This document shows, one piece after another, positions 47,937 through 56,803 of a stretch of 64,000 nt of DNA (positions within the stretch are counted from its first letter, which is position 1; each line of letters begins with the position of its first letter). Made by a program: the position numbers and the translations under genes. Origin of the DNA: Anaerococcus sp. Marseille-P3915 (GTDB lineage: Bacteria > Bacillota > Clostridia > Tissierellales > Peptoniphilaceae); the NCBI RefSeq assembly GCF_900258475.1, contig NZ_LT984888.1, positions 146,639-210,638 of the forward strand, in the 5' to 3' direction. Under the pieces are notes generated by a model. The model saw nothing but the letters and a program-made list of their open reading frames with translations, searched no databases and was not told the origin of the DNA.

Positions 47937-48798
47937 AGTAAAAAATACAAAGAGAATGATTATCCAAGCCCTATCAACCCTAGCTCACAACTTCCACTTA
48001 CCCAACTTCCTAAAGGGAAAGATTTACCAGGGGCCTGGCAAGAAAATTTGCCTGCCAGGTCTTAACTGTTATTCCTGCCCAGGTGCTGCAGGATCTTGTC
48101 CTATAGGAAGTTTGCAAGCTGTAATTGGCTCAGCCAAGTACAGGGTCTCCTTTTATGTGATGGGCCTTATGATGTTTTTTGGTATAATGGTCGGTAGGCT
48201 TATATGTGGGTTCTTGTGTCCTTTTGGATTTTTCCAGGACCTATTTTATAAGATACCAACAAAGAAATTTTCCACCAAAAAACTAAAGGTCCTAAGATCA
48301 ATTAAATACATAATCCTAACTAGCCTATTAATATTTGTAGGCTTTGCCTTGAAGGGAAAATACGAAGTGGTTCCCCCTTATTTCTGCAAATATATTTGCC
48401 CCCAAGGCATAATGGAAGCAGCCCTTCCTCTAGCAAGCAGAAATGCCAACCTAAGGATGGCCCTAGGCCCGCTATTTAGGATGAAATTTGTAATATTAAT
48501 AATTACAATAATCTTATCAATCATATATTTTAGACCATTTTGTAAGTGGATTTGCCCACTTGGAGCCTTTTATTCCTTGTTCAACAAGTTTTCCTTCTAT
48601 CAATTGGAACTAAGCAAGGATAAGTGTATAAATTGCGGCAAGTGTGCTAGAGTTTGTAAGATGGATGTGGATATAAGACAGTCAACCAGTCACTTAGAAT
48701 GTATAAGATGCGGCGATTGCTTAAAGGCTTGTCCAACAAAGGCAATCACAAGCGAATTTTTAAATATCAAAAAGAAAGAGGAAAAAGATGAAAAATAA
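47929..48798 (+). CDS. NapH/NosR-like membrane polyferredoxin
   Basis: A 289-residue membrane protein with about four or five helices and several Cys clusters. CGFLCPFGFFQD, CKYICPQGIMEA and CKWICPLGAFYS are the typical membrane-associated CxxxCP motifs. Two C-terminal 4Fe-4S motifs follow, CINCGKCARVCKMDVD and CIRCGDCLKACPTKAI. An early CLPGLNCYSCPGAAGSCPIG segment is also present. Such proteins carry electrons across or along the membrane. The TTG at 47929, overlapping the upstream CXXC gene and nine bases after GGAGTG, is the probable start; ATG 47956 is an alternative. It overlaps the TlpA-like gene by 11 bases. Confidence 0.88.
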   Translation: MDRVKNTKRMIIQALSTLAHNFHLPNFLKGKIYQGPGKKICLPGLNCYSCPGAAGSCPIGSLQAVIGSAKYRVSFYVMGLMMFFGIMVGRLICGFLCPFGFFQDLFYKIPTKKFSTKKLKVLRSIKYIILTSLLIFVGFALKGKYEVVPPYFCKYICPQGIMEAALPLASRNANLRMALGPLFRMKFVILIITIILSIIYFRPFCKWICPLGAFYSLFNKFSFYQLELSKDKCINCGKCARVCKMDVDIRQSTSHLECIRCGDCLKACPTKAITSEFLNIKKKEEKDEK

Positions 48799-49462
48799 TA
48801 TCAAAAAAGGCCTAGGAGCCTTAGCCCTAGTTCTAGTACTTGCAGGATGTGGAAACAGCGCACCAAAAGAAGAAGCTAAAGATAAGGGAGCTGAACAAGC
48901 CCAAGAAATGGCAGTTCCAGAAGGACAAATGCCAGAAGGAGCTCAAATAACAAAAGATACAACTACAGAAATCGAAGATGTAGACCCAAGCCAAAGACCA
49001 ACAAACCTAGGCAAGTTTGAAGCGACAGACCAAGAAGGTAAGAAATTTACCAATGAAGATTTAGGAAAATATGATGCAACAGTCATCAACCTATGGTTTA
49101 CAGGTTGTTCTGCTTGTATACAAGAAATGCCAGAGCTAAATAAGCTAGCAGATGAATTCAAAAAGGATGAAAAAGTAAACTTCGTAACCCTCTGCACAGA
49201 CAGCGAATACGATGACTCAACAAAGGCAGCCTACAAGAGAATAATCGAAGAAAATAAGCCAACCTACCAAGCTCTAGGCGTAAAACAAGAAGGCGACATC
49301 AAAAAATTCATCGACAATATTTTTGCCTACCCAACAACAATAGTAGTAGATAAAAATGGCAATGTCATAGGAGATGATGTAGTAGGAGCAATTGCAAACA
49401 AGGACCAACAAGAAAAATTGATGAAAAACATCGAAGCTGCAAAAGAAGCAAGCAATAAGTAA
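48788..49462 (+). CDS. TlpA/ResA-like thioredoxin-fold lipoprotein
   Basis: A 224-residue protein with a lipoprotein signal (ALALVLVLAGCGN, lipobox LAGC). A low-complexity linker (~25-75) follows, then a thioredoxin-fold domain with active-site C107-S-A-C110 in NLWFTGCSACIQEMPEL and the cis-Pro region AYPTTIVVDKNG. It is anchored outside the membrane and reduces or shuffles disulfides in exported proteins. Electrons plausibly come from the NapH-like protein and CXXC peptide encoded with it in overlapping genes. A terminator follows. Confidence 0.92.
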   Translation: MKNNIKKGLGALALVLVLAGCGNSAPKEEAKDKGAEQAQEMAVPEGQMPEGAQITKDTTTEIEDVDPSQRPTNLGKFEATDQEGKKFTNEDLGKYDATVINLWFTGCSACIQEMPELNKLADEFKKDEKVNFVTLCTDSEYDDSTKAAYKRIIEENKPTYQALGVKQEGDIKKFIDNIFAYPTTIVVDKNGNVIGDDVVGAIANKDQQEKLMKNIEAAKEASNK

Positions 49463-49489
49463 AAACTCAAACCCCTTAATAACTTTTTT

Positions 49490-49513
49490 CCCGGCAAGAG
49501 CCGGGATTTTTTT
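49490..49513 (+). terminator. Terminator after the redox operon
   Basis: Stem CCCGGC / GCCGGG with loop AAGA, then ATTTTTTT. Confidence 0.85.
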
Positions 49514-49611
49514 GCCCAAAGATTGCCTTATTTGATATAATAAACTTATGTAAAATGAAATCATTAGGTTTATTTTTATAAGCGAAAATTTTAATTACAA
49601 ATGGAGAAAAA

Positions 49612-50892
49612 ATGAAAAAGAAGGTTTTATTGTTAAGTTTAATATTAGCAGGAATTATGAATTTTAACACAGCCTTTGCTGCTGATATTATTTATTATGA
49701 TGATTCTGATTTAGATGCTTTTCTTGAGGAATTTCAGGCAAGCACAAGTGATGAAAAAGAACAGGCTCCTACTCTAAATGAAGAAGAACCTACTAGGGAA
49801 GATATTTATTATAAAAATCCTGATGGCACCCTTGCCAAGGGCTTGACAGATACAGGCGAGGTCCGCAGGTATTTTGACAAAAAGACTGGTCAAATGGTCA
49901 AAAATATGACAATCGCCAGTGAAAATATCCATGTTGATAAATCTGGAAAGGCCCATTACATCGGTTGGGATTATTTTAATGGTAAGCTTGGCTATTACGA
50001 CCCCCAAACAGGATATGCCAAGGGCCTAAAAACTATTGGCAATATCACCTATGGTTTTGATGAGAATGGGTCAATTTTTAGGAAGAAAAATAGGGTCTTT
50101 AATGGGCAAAATTATTATTTCAATAAATTTGGCGAAGCGACTAAGACTGATGGGTCTTATGCCAGGGGCTGGGTTGGGGATAGGTATTTTTTTGAAGATG
50201 GCAAGCCTGCTGAGGGCTTGGTAGAAATTTCTGGCAAAAAGTACGCCTTCCACGAAAGAAGTCTAAGGCTACTTAGAAATACAGAGAAGGTCTTTAATCA
50301 CAAGCTTTATAAAATAAATGATAAGGGCGAGGCTATCTATCAATATGATGTGGCTCATGCAAACCTAAGTAGGGGGACTAATGGTGAATTTAAGCCAGGC
50401 TTTTCTCAAAATCTTATGAGAAAGACCCCTTATTTTTACCAGAAAGATGGGCGTTGGGCAAAAAGAGCCTACGCAACAGGTACCATGGCAGGTTTTGGTT
50501 GTGGGCCAACAGCCATGGCCATGGTCCTAAATAGAAAGCTTAATACCAACGACATCTACCCAACCAACACCATGGCAGTAGCCCGTGACTACTCATCTTG
50601 GGATGGGACTGATTGGCAATATTTCATAGAAGGAGTCGAAGCCTACGGCCTTAAATCCTACGACATACCAGTCCAAAAAGACGCCTTCGTTCAGGCCCTT
50701 AAAAATAATCCCATAGTTGTAAGGGTAGGGGCAGGATCCTTTATAAATTCAGGCCATTACATGGTTGTAGATTCCTACCAAAAGGACCATTTCCTCATAA
50801 ATGACCCTTATAATATGAGAAGAAATACCCTTGATAATATTTCATGGAGAAGATTAAGGGGAGAAGTGACAGTAGCCTGGGAGATAAAATAA
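49612..50892 (+). CDS. Secreted C39-like cysteine peptidase with wall-binding repeats
   Basis: The 426-residue exported protein has a signal peptide ending in NTAFAADI. Residues ~60-255 are aromatic/Gly-rich repeats like choline- or glucan-binding motifs (GDRYFFEDGKPAEGLVEISGK type). Residues ~270-426 are a peptidase_C39_2-type domain with Cys297 in GFGCGPTAMAMVLN and His382 in SGHYMVVDS, followed by an Asp in NDPYN. It probably sits on the cell wall and cuts peptides or peptidoglycan stems. It is a single gene. A GGAGAAAA site precedes the ATG. Confidence 0.86.
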   Translation: MKKKVLLLSLILAGIMNFNTAFAADIIYYDDSDLDAFLEEFQASTSDEKEQAPTLNEEEPTREDIYYKNPDGTLAKGLTDTGEVRRYFDKKTGQMVKNMTIASENIHVDKSGKAHYIGWDYFNGKLGYYDPQTGYAKGLKTIGNITYGFDENGSIFRKKNRVFNGQNYYFNKFGEATKTDGSYARGWVGDRYFFEDGKPAEGLVEISGKKYAFHERSLRLLRNTEKVFNHKLYKINDKGEAIYQYDVAHANLSRGTNGEFKPGFSQNLMRKTPYFYQKDGRWAKRAYATGTMAGFGCGPTAMAMVLNRKLNTNDIYPTNTMAVARDYSSWDGTDWQYFIEGVEAYGLKSYDIPVQKDAFVQALKNNPIVVRVGAGSFINSGHYMVVDSYQKDHFLINDPYNMRRNTLDNISWRRLRGEVTVAWEIK

Positions 50893-50915
50893 AAAAGCAA
50901 GCCTATAAAGCTTGC
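50891..50915 (-). terminator. Terminator of the 285-aa membrane protein gene
   Basis: Stem GCAAGC / GCTTGC with loop around CTATAAA and a minus-strand run of six T. It overlaps the convergent peptidase gene's stop. Confidence 0.75.
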
Positions 50916-50919
50916 AATG

Positions 50920-51777
50920 TCAATCAATTCCTAAAAGCAAATAGGAAAGGTATTTATTTTTTATCTTGTAAATAGCTTCAGCAATAATGTAGGAGGCAAG
51001 GATTGAAATTATTAGAATTCCAATATCCTCTATAGGCATCCTTGCCTTAATTATCACAAAGAGGGCTGGATATATATAAATTAATCCAAAGATAAGATAA
51101 TCACTAAAGCCCATAGCCTCTTCCTTGCTAATGGTTTTAAGGGCTAGATAGGTCAGAGGGAAAATTGTAAGCATAAAGCCATAGTCGACTTTGACCAACC
51201 TTTCTTTCAGGTAGAATTCACCAGCCACAAGGCCTAGGGCAAGTACTAAAAGGATTGGTCTGATATTTGATGCAGATCTAACCTTAATAGCCATTAGATA
51301 AAAGCTAAAATATAGGAAATAATCTTTATAAGGACTAAGGCCACCGAGCCTTCCAATAAAAATTATGGCGAAAAAAATCACAAGACAAAGTCCTGCAAGA
51401 TAAGGTGTGATAGAGCTGCCAAGAATTTGATTTATGATAAGCTCCAGGATAAAAAATCCACCCATCATGATCATTAACCTGTAAATGCTTGTGATAATTT
51501 TAAGTAGATCGGCAGGGATTTTTTCGAAACTTCTCCCATTTACAACAAAAGCCATGACCAGGCTATAAAAAATGAGAGGGATAAACATGATAAAGACCTT
51601 TTTTGTATCAATAAAGGAAATCTTAAAGGCTAGATAGGCGACGGTTAGGGATGTGAGAGTCCTTTCTATTAAATTTTCATCAATTACAAGAGCTTTTGCA
51701 AGAAAAGCCTTAAAAATTAGCCCGATAAGGGCAAGAATCGTAAAGCTTGCTGCAAAATTATTTTTAAAATACTTCAT
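50920..51777 (-). CDS. Uncharacterised polytopic membrane protein, 285 aa
   Basis: Eight or nine hydrophobic segments cover most of the length. Short basic loops alternate (FKISFIDTKKVF, IGRLGGLSPYKDYFLYF, LKERLVKVDYG). There is no signal peptide and no motif I recognise. The layout is that of a small permease or a polysaccharide-biosynthesis accessory protein, but neither is supported by specific residues. It is transcribed alone, divergent from the next gene. Confidence 0.6.
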   Translation of the reverse strand: MKYFKNNFAASFTILALIGLIFKAFLAKALVIDENLIERTLTSLTVAYLAFKISFIDTKKVFIMFIPLIFYSLVMAFVVNGRSFEKIPADLLKIITSIYRLMIMMGGFFILELIINQILGSSITPYLAGLCLVIFFAIIFIGRLGGLSPYKDYFLYFSFYLMAIKVRSASNIRPILLVLALGLVAGEFYLKERLVKVDYGFMLTIFPLTYLALKTISKEEAMGFSDYLIFGLIYIYPALFVIIKARMPIEDIGILIISILASYIIAEAIYKIKNKYLSYLLLGID

Positions 51778-51834
51778 ACTATTATCATATCATAAATTCA
51801 TCGTAAATGGTATAATAAATAAAAGGAAGGAATT

Positions 51835-52485
51835 ATGGCAAGAGATACAACAAGACAAAGACATGACAGACGTGAAAGACCTTCCCCTTCTAGGGAAAGA
51901 GTAGATAGGACCAGGCGTAGAAAAGCTAGGGAGAAGAAAAGAAAAAGAAGGACCTTTGGCCCTTATATCTTAATATTTATCCTCCTAATAGCAAGTGTGT
52001 TTTTTATAGCAAGGTCCATAAGCCACAATGTAGATAGGACTGTGGCAAGAATTGAATCAGCAATCAAAAGCGACGATGAACTCTTCATGAAAGAAAACAT
52101 GGATAGGATCGATCTGATTTTTGACGTGCTCAAAAAATCTTACTCAGAAGATGAGGTCAAACAAGAAGACTTTATAAAAAATAATTTCAAAAATCTTGAT
52201 ATAAAAGTTTTAAATAAATTAGATATAGACGGGGGCAAGGAAATAAGTCTAAGGATATCAAATGTGAACTATGTAGAGGAATTTGACAAGGTCAAAAACA
52301 TAGAAGAAGCCAACCAGCACGAAGAATATATGAGAAAGCTCTCAGCATCAGATGCCAAGCTTAAAAACACCGATGCCAAGATATTTCTAAAGAAAAAACT
52401 CTTTGGCTATGATATCTACGAATCAAGAGAATTTATAAATGGGATAATAGGCGGAGCCTTGGATTTAGTCAATGAAAGCAAATAG
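51835..52485 (+). CDS. Single-pass membrane protein with highly basic N-terminus
   Basis: A 216-residue protein. The first 40 residues are extremely basic (RRRKAREKKRKRR at its core), followed by one membrane helix (YILIFILLIASVFFIA) and a ~150-residue acidic, helical outer domain (MKENMDRIDLIFDVLKKSYSEDEVKQEDF). The charge pattern puts the N-terminus inside, where it could touch nucleic acid or phospholipid heads. The family is unknown. It overlaps the CPBP protease gene by 14 bases, so the two are coupled. Confidence 0.65.
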   Translation: MARDTTRQRHDRRERPSPSRERVDRTRRRKAREKKRKRRTFGPYILIFILLIASVFFIARSISHNVDRTVARIESAIKSDDELFMKENMDRIDLIFDVLKKSYSEDEVKQEDFIKNNFKNLDIKVLNKLDIDGGKEISLRISNVNYVEEFDKVKNIEEANQHEEYMRKLSASDAKLKNTDAKIFLKKKLFGYDIYESREFINGIIGGALDLVNESK

Positions 52486-53368
52486 ATCAATTAAGAGAAC
52501 AAAAGAAGAAGCCCGTGACCTAAATCCGGTCCTAATCACCCTAATATTGTCAATTCTTATCATAATTCCCCAATATATCCTAGGTCTTATAGGAGGTCTT
52601 GGGAAAAATATCAAGGTCATAGATGATTTTTTCACCTACATGGACACAAATAACATGTCCTTCTTGCTAATAATTTATTCAACCGCACTCACCCTATTTT
52701 TAGCCTATATATTTGCAAGGAAAGTCTTAAAAAGAGATAAAATTTCCCTAGGCCTCGTAGATGATAAGAAATTTATCTCCTATGCCAAGGGCATCCTGCT
52801 GGGATTTTCACTTTTAAGCCTCATAGCCCTAATCTTAAAATCATTAGGCTTTGCAGAAATAGTAACAAACAAGACAGACCTTAATATAAAGCTCTTTTTA
52901 ATCTTCATCCCAGCCTGGATGATTCAAGGTTTTGAAGAAGAATTTCTAATGAGGGCAATCCTAATGAACCAAATGGCAGGAAGGGGCAAAATCATCCTTG
53001 CAATGGTCGCAAACTCCCTAATATTTTCCATCCTCCACTTGGGAAACTTGGGCTTTAGCCCTATGGCCTTTATAAATATATTTTTAATTGGAATGATATT
53101 TTCCTTATTATTTTATAAGGAAGACTCAATATATATTTCAGCTGGGGCCCACTCCTTTTGGAACATGACCATGGCCAATATATACGGCGTAGCTGTCTCA
53201 GGCTTTAGCCAAAGCGGAGCAAACATACTTAAAACCACCCTTAAGGGAAGTCCCCTAATCTCAGGAGCAGACTTTGGCCTAGAAGGCTCAATTGTCACAA
53301 GCCTGGTATTAGCGATTGTTTTGATAATTTTAATAAGTAATATAAGAAAGAAATCTTGCCCAAAGTAA
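52472..53368 (+). CDS. CPBP-family intramembrane metalloprotease
   Basis: A 298-residue protein with about seven or eight membrane helices. The family motif EExxxR is at Glu156-Glu157...Arg161 in GFEEEFLMRAIL. Later conserved His-containing segments are FSILHLGNLGF and AGAHSFWNMTMA. These are putative glutamate-type intramembrane proteases (CAAX-processing or bacteriocin-processing/immunity). Just downstream lies the Rgg-like/exported peptide locus, for which such a protease could process signal remnants; that link is inference. Confidence 0.88.
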   Translation: MKANRSIKRTKEEARDLNPVLITLILSILIIIPQYILGLIGGLGKNIKVIDDFFTYMDTNNMSFLLIIYSTALTLFLAYIFARKVLKRDKISLGLVDDKKFISYAKGILLGFSLLSLIALILKSLGFAEIVTNKTDLNIKLFLIFIPAWMIQGFEEEFLMRAILMNQMAGRGKIILAMVANSLIFSILHLGNLGFSPMAFINIFLIGMIFSLLFYKEDSIYISAGAHSFWNMTMANIYGVAVSGFSQSGANILKTTLKGSPLISGADFGLEGSIVTSLVLAIVLIILISNIRKKSCPK

Positions 53369-53384
53369 GCAGGATTTCTTTTTG
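53348..53384 (+). terminator. Terminator after the CPBP gene
   Basis: Interrupted stem AGAAATC-TTGC / GC-AGGATTTCTT followed by a T run, overlapping the stop codon. Confidence 0.65.
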
Positions 53385-53398
53385 TAAGGACGGACACT

Positions 53399-54274
53399 AT
53401 GTCTATATATAAATTTGCAAATAATTTAATAAAAATTAGAGAAAATAAAAAACTTAGCCAGGAAGACTTGGCGCATCTTTCAGGAGTAAACCGCAGGTCC
53501 GTATTAAGGCTAGAAAATGGCCTAATAAAAGAGCCGACCATCGACACCCTCCTAAAATTATCAGCAAGCCTAGAAGTTGATCTAGTTGATTTATACATAA
53601 AAGATATCTATGAATCCCATTACTTATATAAGGACCTTCTATCAAGCTTTGACATTCTATGCGGTTTTAAACCTAAGGAAGAAATCCTTCTTTTAGAAAA
53701 AAAGTTAAATATATTAGAAGCTGACCCAAATTTCAAGGGAAAAGACTATGAACTAGCTCTAATGAGGCTTTTTATAAAAAACTTAAAAACACCCATCCTG
53801 ATTAGCCTACAGGAAGAATTTGAAGACCTTACATCTACTAGGCTTAACAAAAATAATTTGCTGACTAAGGATTTGAGTTTTTTAGAAGCTAGATTGCTGC
53901 TTAATATTTGTAATAAAAATAAATCTTATAAGGAAATAGAAAGAGAAGATATTCTGAATAATTTAATTACAAAAAGAGACAAACCTATTATAGTTATAAT
54001 GGCATATAATATTCTTATAAATAGAATGTATGTAAATGGGACATCTAAGGAAGCCTTAGAATTGGCGGATAAATCGATACAGTATGCTATAGATAATCAT
54101 ATTATTAATTCATATGCTCTTTTATATTACTTAAAATTTTTGTGTTTTTATGAAATAGGAGATGACAGATATATTAATTCACTTAATTGTGCAAATATGT
54201 TTTCATCACATTTAGATAATTGTATGTTATCAAAAATTATTGACAAGAAATCCAAAATTGTTTTTGGAGATTAA
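53399..54274 (+). CDS. Rgg-like XRE regulator, copy 1 (291 aa)
   Basis: The N-terminal HTH (FANNLIKIRENKKLSQEDLAHLSGVNRRSVLRLENG, about residues 6-45) is followed by a long all-helical C-terminal region of TPR-like repeats. Size and layout match Rgg/PlcR-type (RRNPP) regulators that bind small peptides in the cytoplasm. It is paralogous to the protein at 55847-56725, nearly identical over the first ~85 residues and diverged after. It starts 30 bases after the CPBP gene, with AAGGA upstream. Its likely targets are the peptide and exported-protein genes directly downstream. Confidence 0.82.
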   Translation: MSIYKFANNLIKIRENKKLSQEDLAHLSGVNRRSVLRLENGLIKEPTIDTLLKLSASLEVDLVDLYIKDIYESHYLYKDLLSSFDILCGFKPKEEILLLEKKLNILEADPNFKGKDYELALMRLFIKNLKTPILISLQEEFEDLTSTRLNKNNLLTKDLSFLEARLLLNICNKNKSYKEIEREDILNNLITKRDKPIIVIMAYNILINRMYVNGTSKEALELADKSIQYAIDNHIINSYALLYYLKFLCFYEIGDDRYINSLNCANMFSSHLDNCMLSKIIDKKSKIVFGD

Positions 54275-54392
54275 TTATATAAATTTATATAACTAAATCA
54301 ATAAATCCTAAATTTAATAAATTTTTTCAAAATAAAAATTTGAAGTAATTTAAAACATTTAATTATTGTTTTAATGGGTTTTTATAAAAGAT

Positions 54393-54515
54393 TTATTTTA
54401 AATTTTTATATGACTTAATTTCTATTATAGTAGACTCTTTTTTATCATTAGCATAAGAAGTACTAACGTTTAGTGTTAATAATATTGCAATTAGAAGTAA
54501 TATATTTTTTTTCAT
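54393..54515 (-). CDS. Small exported peptide, 40 aa (candidate pheromone)
   Basis: An AAAGGAG site seven bases before the ATG starts a 40-codon gene on the minus strand. Residues 1-22 are a classical signal sequence (MKKNILLLIAILLTLNVS, then TSYA as cleavage site). The predicted mature peptide is NDKKESTIIEIKSYKNLK. It lies between an Rgg-like regulator and the divergent exported protein. By analogy with peptide-sensing RRNPP systems it may be the signal, but it could equally be a remnant or a small exported effector. No paralogue was seen near copy 2 of the regulator. Confidence 0.6.
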   Translation of the reverse strand: MKKNILLLIAILLTLNVSTSYANDKKESTIIEIKSYKNLK

Positions 54516-54570
54516 AAAGCAACTCCTTTTAATATCGTTTGTAATATTATATAGTTGAATTAATTATAAA

Positions 54571-54592
54571 AAAGTGACATGGATGTCACTTT
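54571..54592. promoter_or_regulatory. Perfect palindrome between divergent exported genes
   Basis: Arms AAAGTGACAT and ATGTCACTTT are separated by GG. It is centred in the 139-base region between the small peptide gene and the 214-aa gene and lacks a downstream T-run. It is a good candidate binding site for one or both Rgg-like regulators. Confidence 0.6.
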
Positions 54593-54654
54593 GAATATTT
54601 TAATTTGCTTGTAAAGTTTATATGCAAATTATTTGAATAGTAAAGGAGAAACTT

Positions 54655-55299
54655 ATGAAAAATAAAAAAACAAAATATTTTGCCTGCTTATTAAGTGCTA
54701 GCATATTAGCTAGCCCAATTGGCCAAGCTTTTGCTAGCCAATGTAATATTGGAATGAATAAAGATGATATAAAAATCAATTCGATAACTCAAAGCTCAAC
54801 AAAAGTTACAAACCAGAGTATATTAAATAATATAGAAATTAAAGATGAAGGTGATAAAAGAATCGTAACAATAACTGATAGTAAAACTGGAGAAAAAAAT
54901 CAATTAATTGCGAATTTTAAAGATAATACCCTCTATTCTACAATCACCAATAAAACAATAGATTTGCCAGCTGATTTATCATTTTATAGGGTAGAAACAA
55001 CTTATGAGACAAAAAGGCTTACCTATAAGCAGATAAGTGATTCCCTAGGTGATAAGATTGATGTTGCTAGCCTAGTTGGTCTTGTTATGTCTTATGTACC
55101 AGGACTAGAAGGAGCTGGTGGTGTAACTGTTGTGATTAGTGAAATTGTAAGGTATTATAATAATCATCTGGCCAATAAGTCAACTGAGCATGGTCTTATA
55201 TTTAAGATAAAAAAGGTAAGACATATAAGGCGTAGGGGATCAAAACATAATGTAGCGTATAGAACTTCAAAAACAATTGTGGGTGTGACTAAGTTCTAA
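54655..55299 (+). CDS. Exported 214-aa protein, possible bacteriocin
   Basis: A signal peptide (KKTKYFACLLSASILASPIGQAFA) ends after AFA at about residue 27. The mature part has an Asn/Thr/Lys-rich region, a hydrophobic helix SLVGLVMSYVPGLEGAGGVTVVISEIV, and a very basic C-terminus (KIKKVRHIRRRGSKHNVAYRTSK). That combination of a central hydrophobic helix with a cationic tail resembles some large secreted bacteriocins, but I do not recognise the family with certainty. A small membrane protein follows 28 bases later, as immunity proteins often do. AAAGGAG precedes the ATG. Confidence 0.65.
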   Translation: MKNKKTKYFACLLSASILASPIGQAFASQCNIGMNKDDIKINSITQSSTKVTNQSILNNIEIKDEGDKRIVTITDSKTGEKNQLIANFKDNTLYSTITNKTIDLPADLSFYRVETTYETKRLTYKQISDSLGDKIDVASLVGLVMSYVPGLEGAGGVTVVISEIVRYYNNHLANKSTEHGLIFKIKKVRHIRRRGSKHNVAYRTSKTIVGVTKF

Positions 55300-55327
55300 A
55301 AAGTAAATATTTATACGGAGCAAAATT

Positions 55328-55594
55328 ATGCAAGAAAATACAAATAAATTAAAGATAGTCAACATAATATCTATAGCATTAACAGCACTTATTCTTTTAT
55401 CTATATTTGATATATTTAAATTAAAAGAGTATAGGTCAGTTTTTGTAGGAGCTTTTTTAGTGACGTTATTTTTAAAAATCTTATTGTCTGATTTAAACAA
55501 AAAGGAGAAAATTTATTCACTGGTAGCTTTAGTGATAATAGCAATAATTTTTGTTTTTATATTTGTTAAGTTTTCCTATCTATGGGTTTTGTAA
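55328..55594 (+). CDS. Small three-helix membrane protein, possible immunity protein
   Basis: An 88-residue protein with three hydrophobic segments (IVNIISIALTALILLSIFDIF, FVGAFLVTLFLKILL, YSLVALVIIAIIFVFIFV) separated by short charged loops. It lies 28 bases after the exported protein and shares its transcript. Size, topology and position fit a bacteriocin immunity protein; this is inference, and no family motif is evident. The ribosome site is CGGAG. Confidence 0.6.
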   Translation: MQENTNKLKIVNIISIALTALILLSIFDIFKLKEYRSVFVGAFLVTLFLKILLSDLNKKEKIYSLVALVIIAIIFVFIFVKFSYLWVL

Positions 55595-55750
55595 AATAAG
55601 GGGATTTATAGATTTAATAGTTACTATATAAATGCATGTTGCTTGAGCTTGTAGTAAATAAGGATCAATTTTACTAAGTTAAGAAGCTCTATGATTAGGT
55701 GAATACTCTAAAATAGGTGATGATAAAAAGCTTATAAGAGAAATTTAAGG

Positions 55751-55778
55751 AGACCTCGGATAAAATGAGGTCTTTTTA
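55751..55778 (+). terminator. Terminator upstream of regulator copy 2
   Basis: Stem AGACCTC / GAGGTCT with loop GGATAAAAT, then TTTTTA. The rest of the 55595-55846 gap shows no gene. Confidence 0.75.
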
Positions 55779-55846
55779 TATGACTAATTTTAATGTAGCT
55801 ATCAAGTTAAGGTGGTATGATATAAGTCAAAACGAAAGGAGGTTCT

Positions 55847-56725
55847 ATGTCTATATATAAATTTGGAAATGACCTTACAAAAATCAGGGAAAACAAAAGA
55901 ATTAGCCAGGAAGACTTGGCATTTTTATCAGGAATCAGCCGCAGGTCCATATCAAGGATAGAAAATGGCCTAATAAAGGAACCGAGCATTGACACTCTCC
56001 TAAAATTATCAGCAAGTCTTGATGCTGACATAGTTGATTTATACATAAAAGATATCTATGAATCCCAATATTTATATAGGGAACTTCTATCAAGTTTTGA
56101 CATTCTTTCTAGCTTTAAATCCAGGGAGGAAATCCTATTATTAGAAAAGAAAGTCGATATTTTAGAAAAGGATCATAATTTTAAGGGAAAAGACTATGAA
56201 CTAGCCTTAATGAAGCTTTTTATAAAATCCTTAAAAACTCCAATTTTACTTAGTTTAACAGAGGAGTTTGAGGATATCACGAGCGCTAGGATAAATAAAA
56301 ACAATATACTAACTAGAGATTTGAGCTTTTTAGAAGCAAGACTTCTTATAAATGTTTGTAATAATAAAGCTTATTTTAAAAATATTGATAGGAAAGAGAT
56401 TTTATCATCCATAATAGATAAAAACGACGAAAGTCTTATAAAATTAATTGCCTACTACTCACTTGTTAATGTCATGGATATAGAGAGGGATTCTCTTAAT
56501 GGCTTAGAAAAAATTAACGAAGCTATATCTTTTGCAAAATATTCTAATCATAGCGAGATGTTTGCATTTTTATATTATCTGAAATTTTTATGCCAACATG
56601 AATTGGGAGATGAAAACTATAGAAATTCAATAAAATTATCGAGAATTTTTGCAAGCCACCTTGACAAAGATGGGGCACTAAAGTCAATAAATCAAGGCAT
56701 AGGAGATGTTTTGGGAAATAATTAA
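55847..56725 (+). CDS. Rgg-like XRE regulator, copy 2 (292 aa)
   Basis: The same layout as the protein at 53399: HTH in FGNDLTKIRENKRISQEDLAFLSGISRRSISRIENG, then TPR-like helices. The shared block LIKEPSIDTLLKLSASLDAD-IVDLYIKDIYES shows recent duplication; the C-terminal sensing half differs, so the two probably bind different peptides. A strong AAAGGAGG site precedes the ATG. Next downstream, past a terminator-like hairpin, is an ABC protein that could export the peptide or effector. Confidence 0.82.
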   Translation: MSIYKFGNDLTKIRENKRISQEDLAFLSGISRRSISRIENGLIKEPSIDTLLKLSASLDADIVDLYIKDIYESQYLYRELLSSFDILSSFKSREEILLLEKKVDILEKDHNFKGKDYELALMKLFIKSLKTPILLSLTEEFEDITSARINKNNILTRDLSFLEARLLINVCNNKAYFKNIDRKEILSSIIDKNDESLIKLIAYYSLVNVMDIERDSLNGLEKINEAISFAKYSNHSEMFAFLYYLKFLCQHELGDENYRNSIKLSRIFASHLDKDGALKSINQGIGDVLGNN

Positions 56726-56729
56726 AATT

Positions 56730-56750
56730 GGGACAGCCATGTCCCTTTTT
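56730..56750 (+). terminator. Terminator after regulator copy 2
   Basis: Stem GGGACA / TGTCCC with loop GCCA and a TTTTT run. Confidence 0.72.
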
Positions 56751-56803
56751 AATTTACTAGACTTAAGTATATTGACCCTATATAAAAATAAAGGAGGTAG
56801 CCT

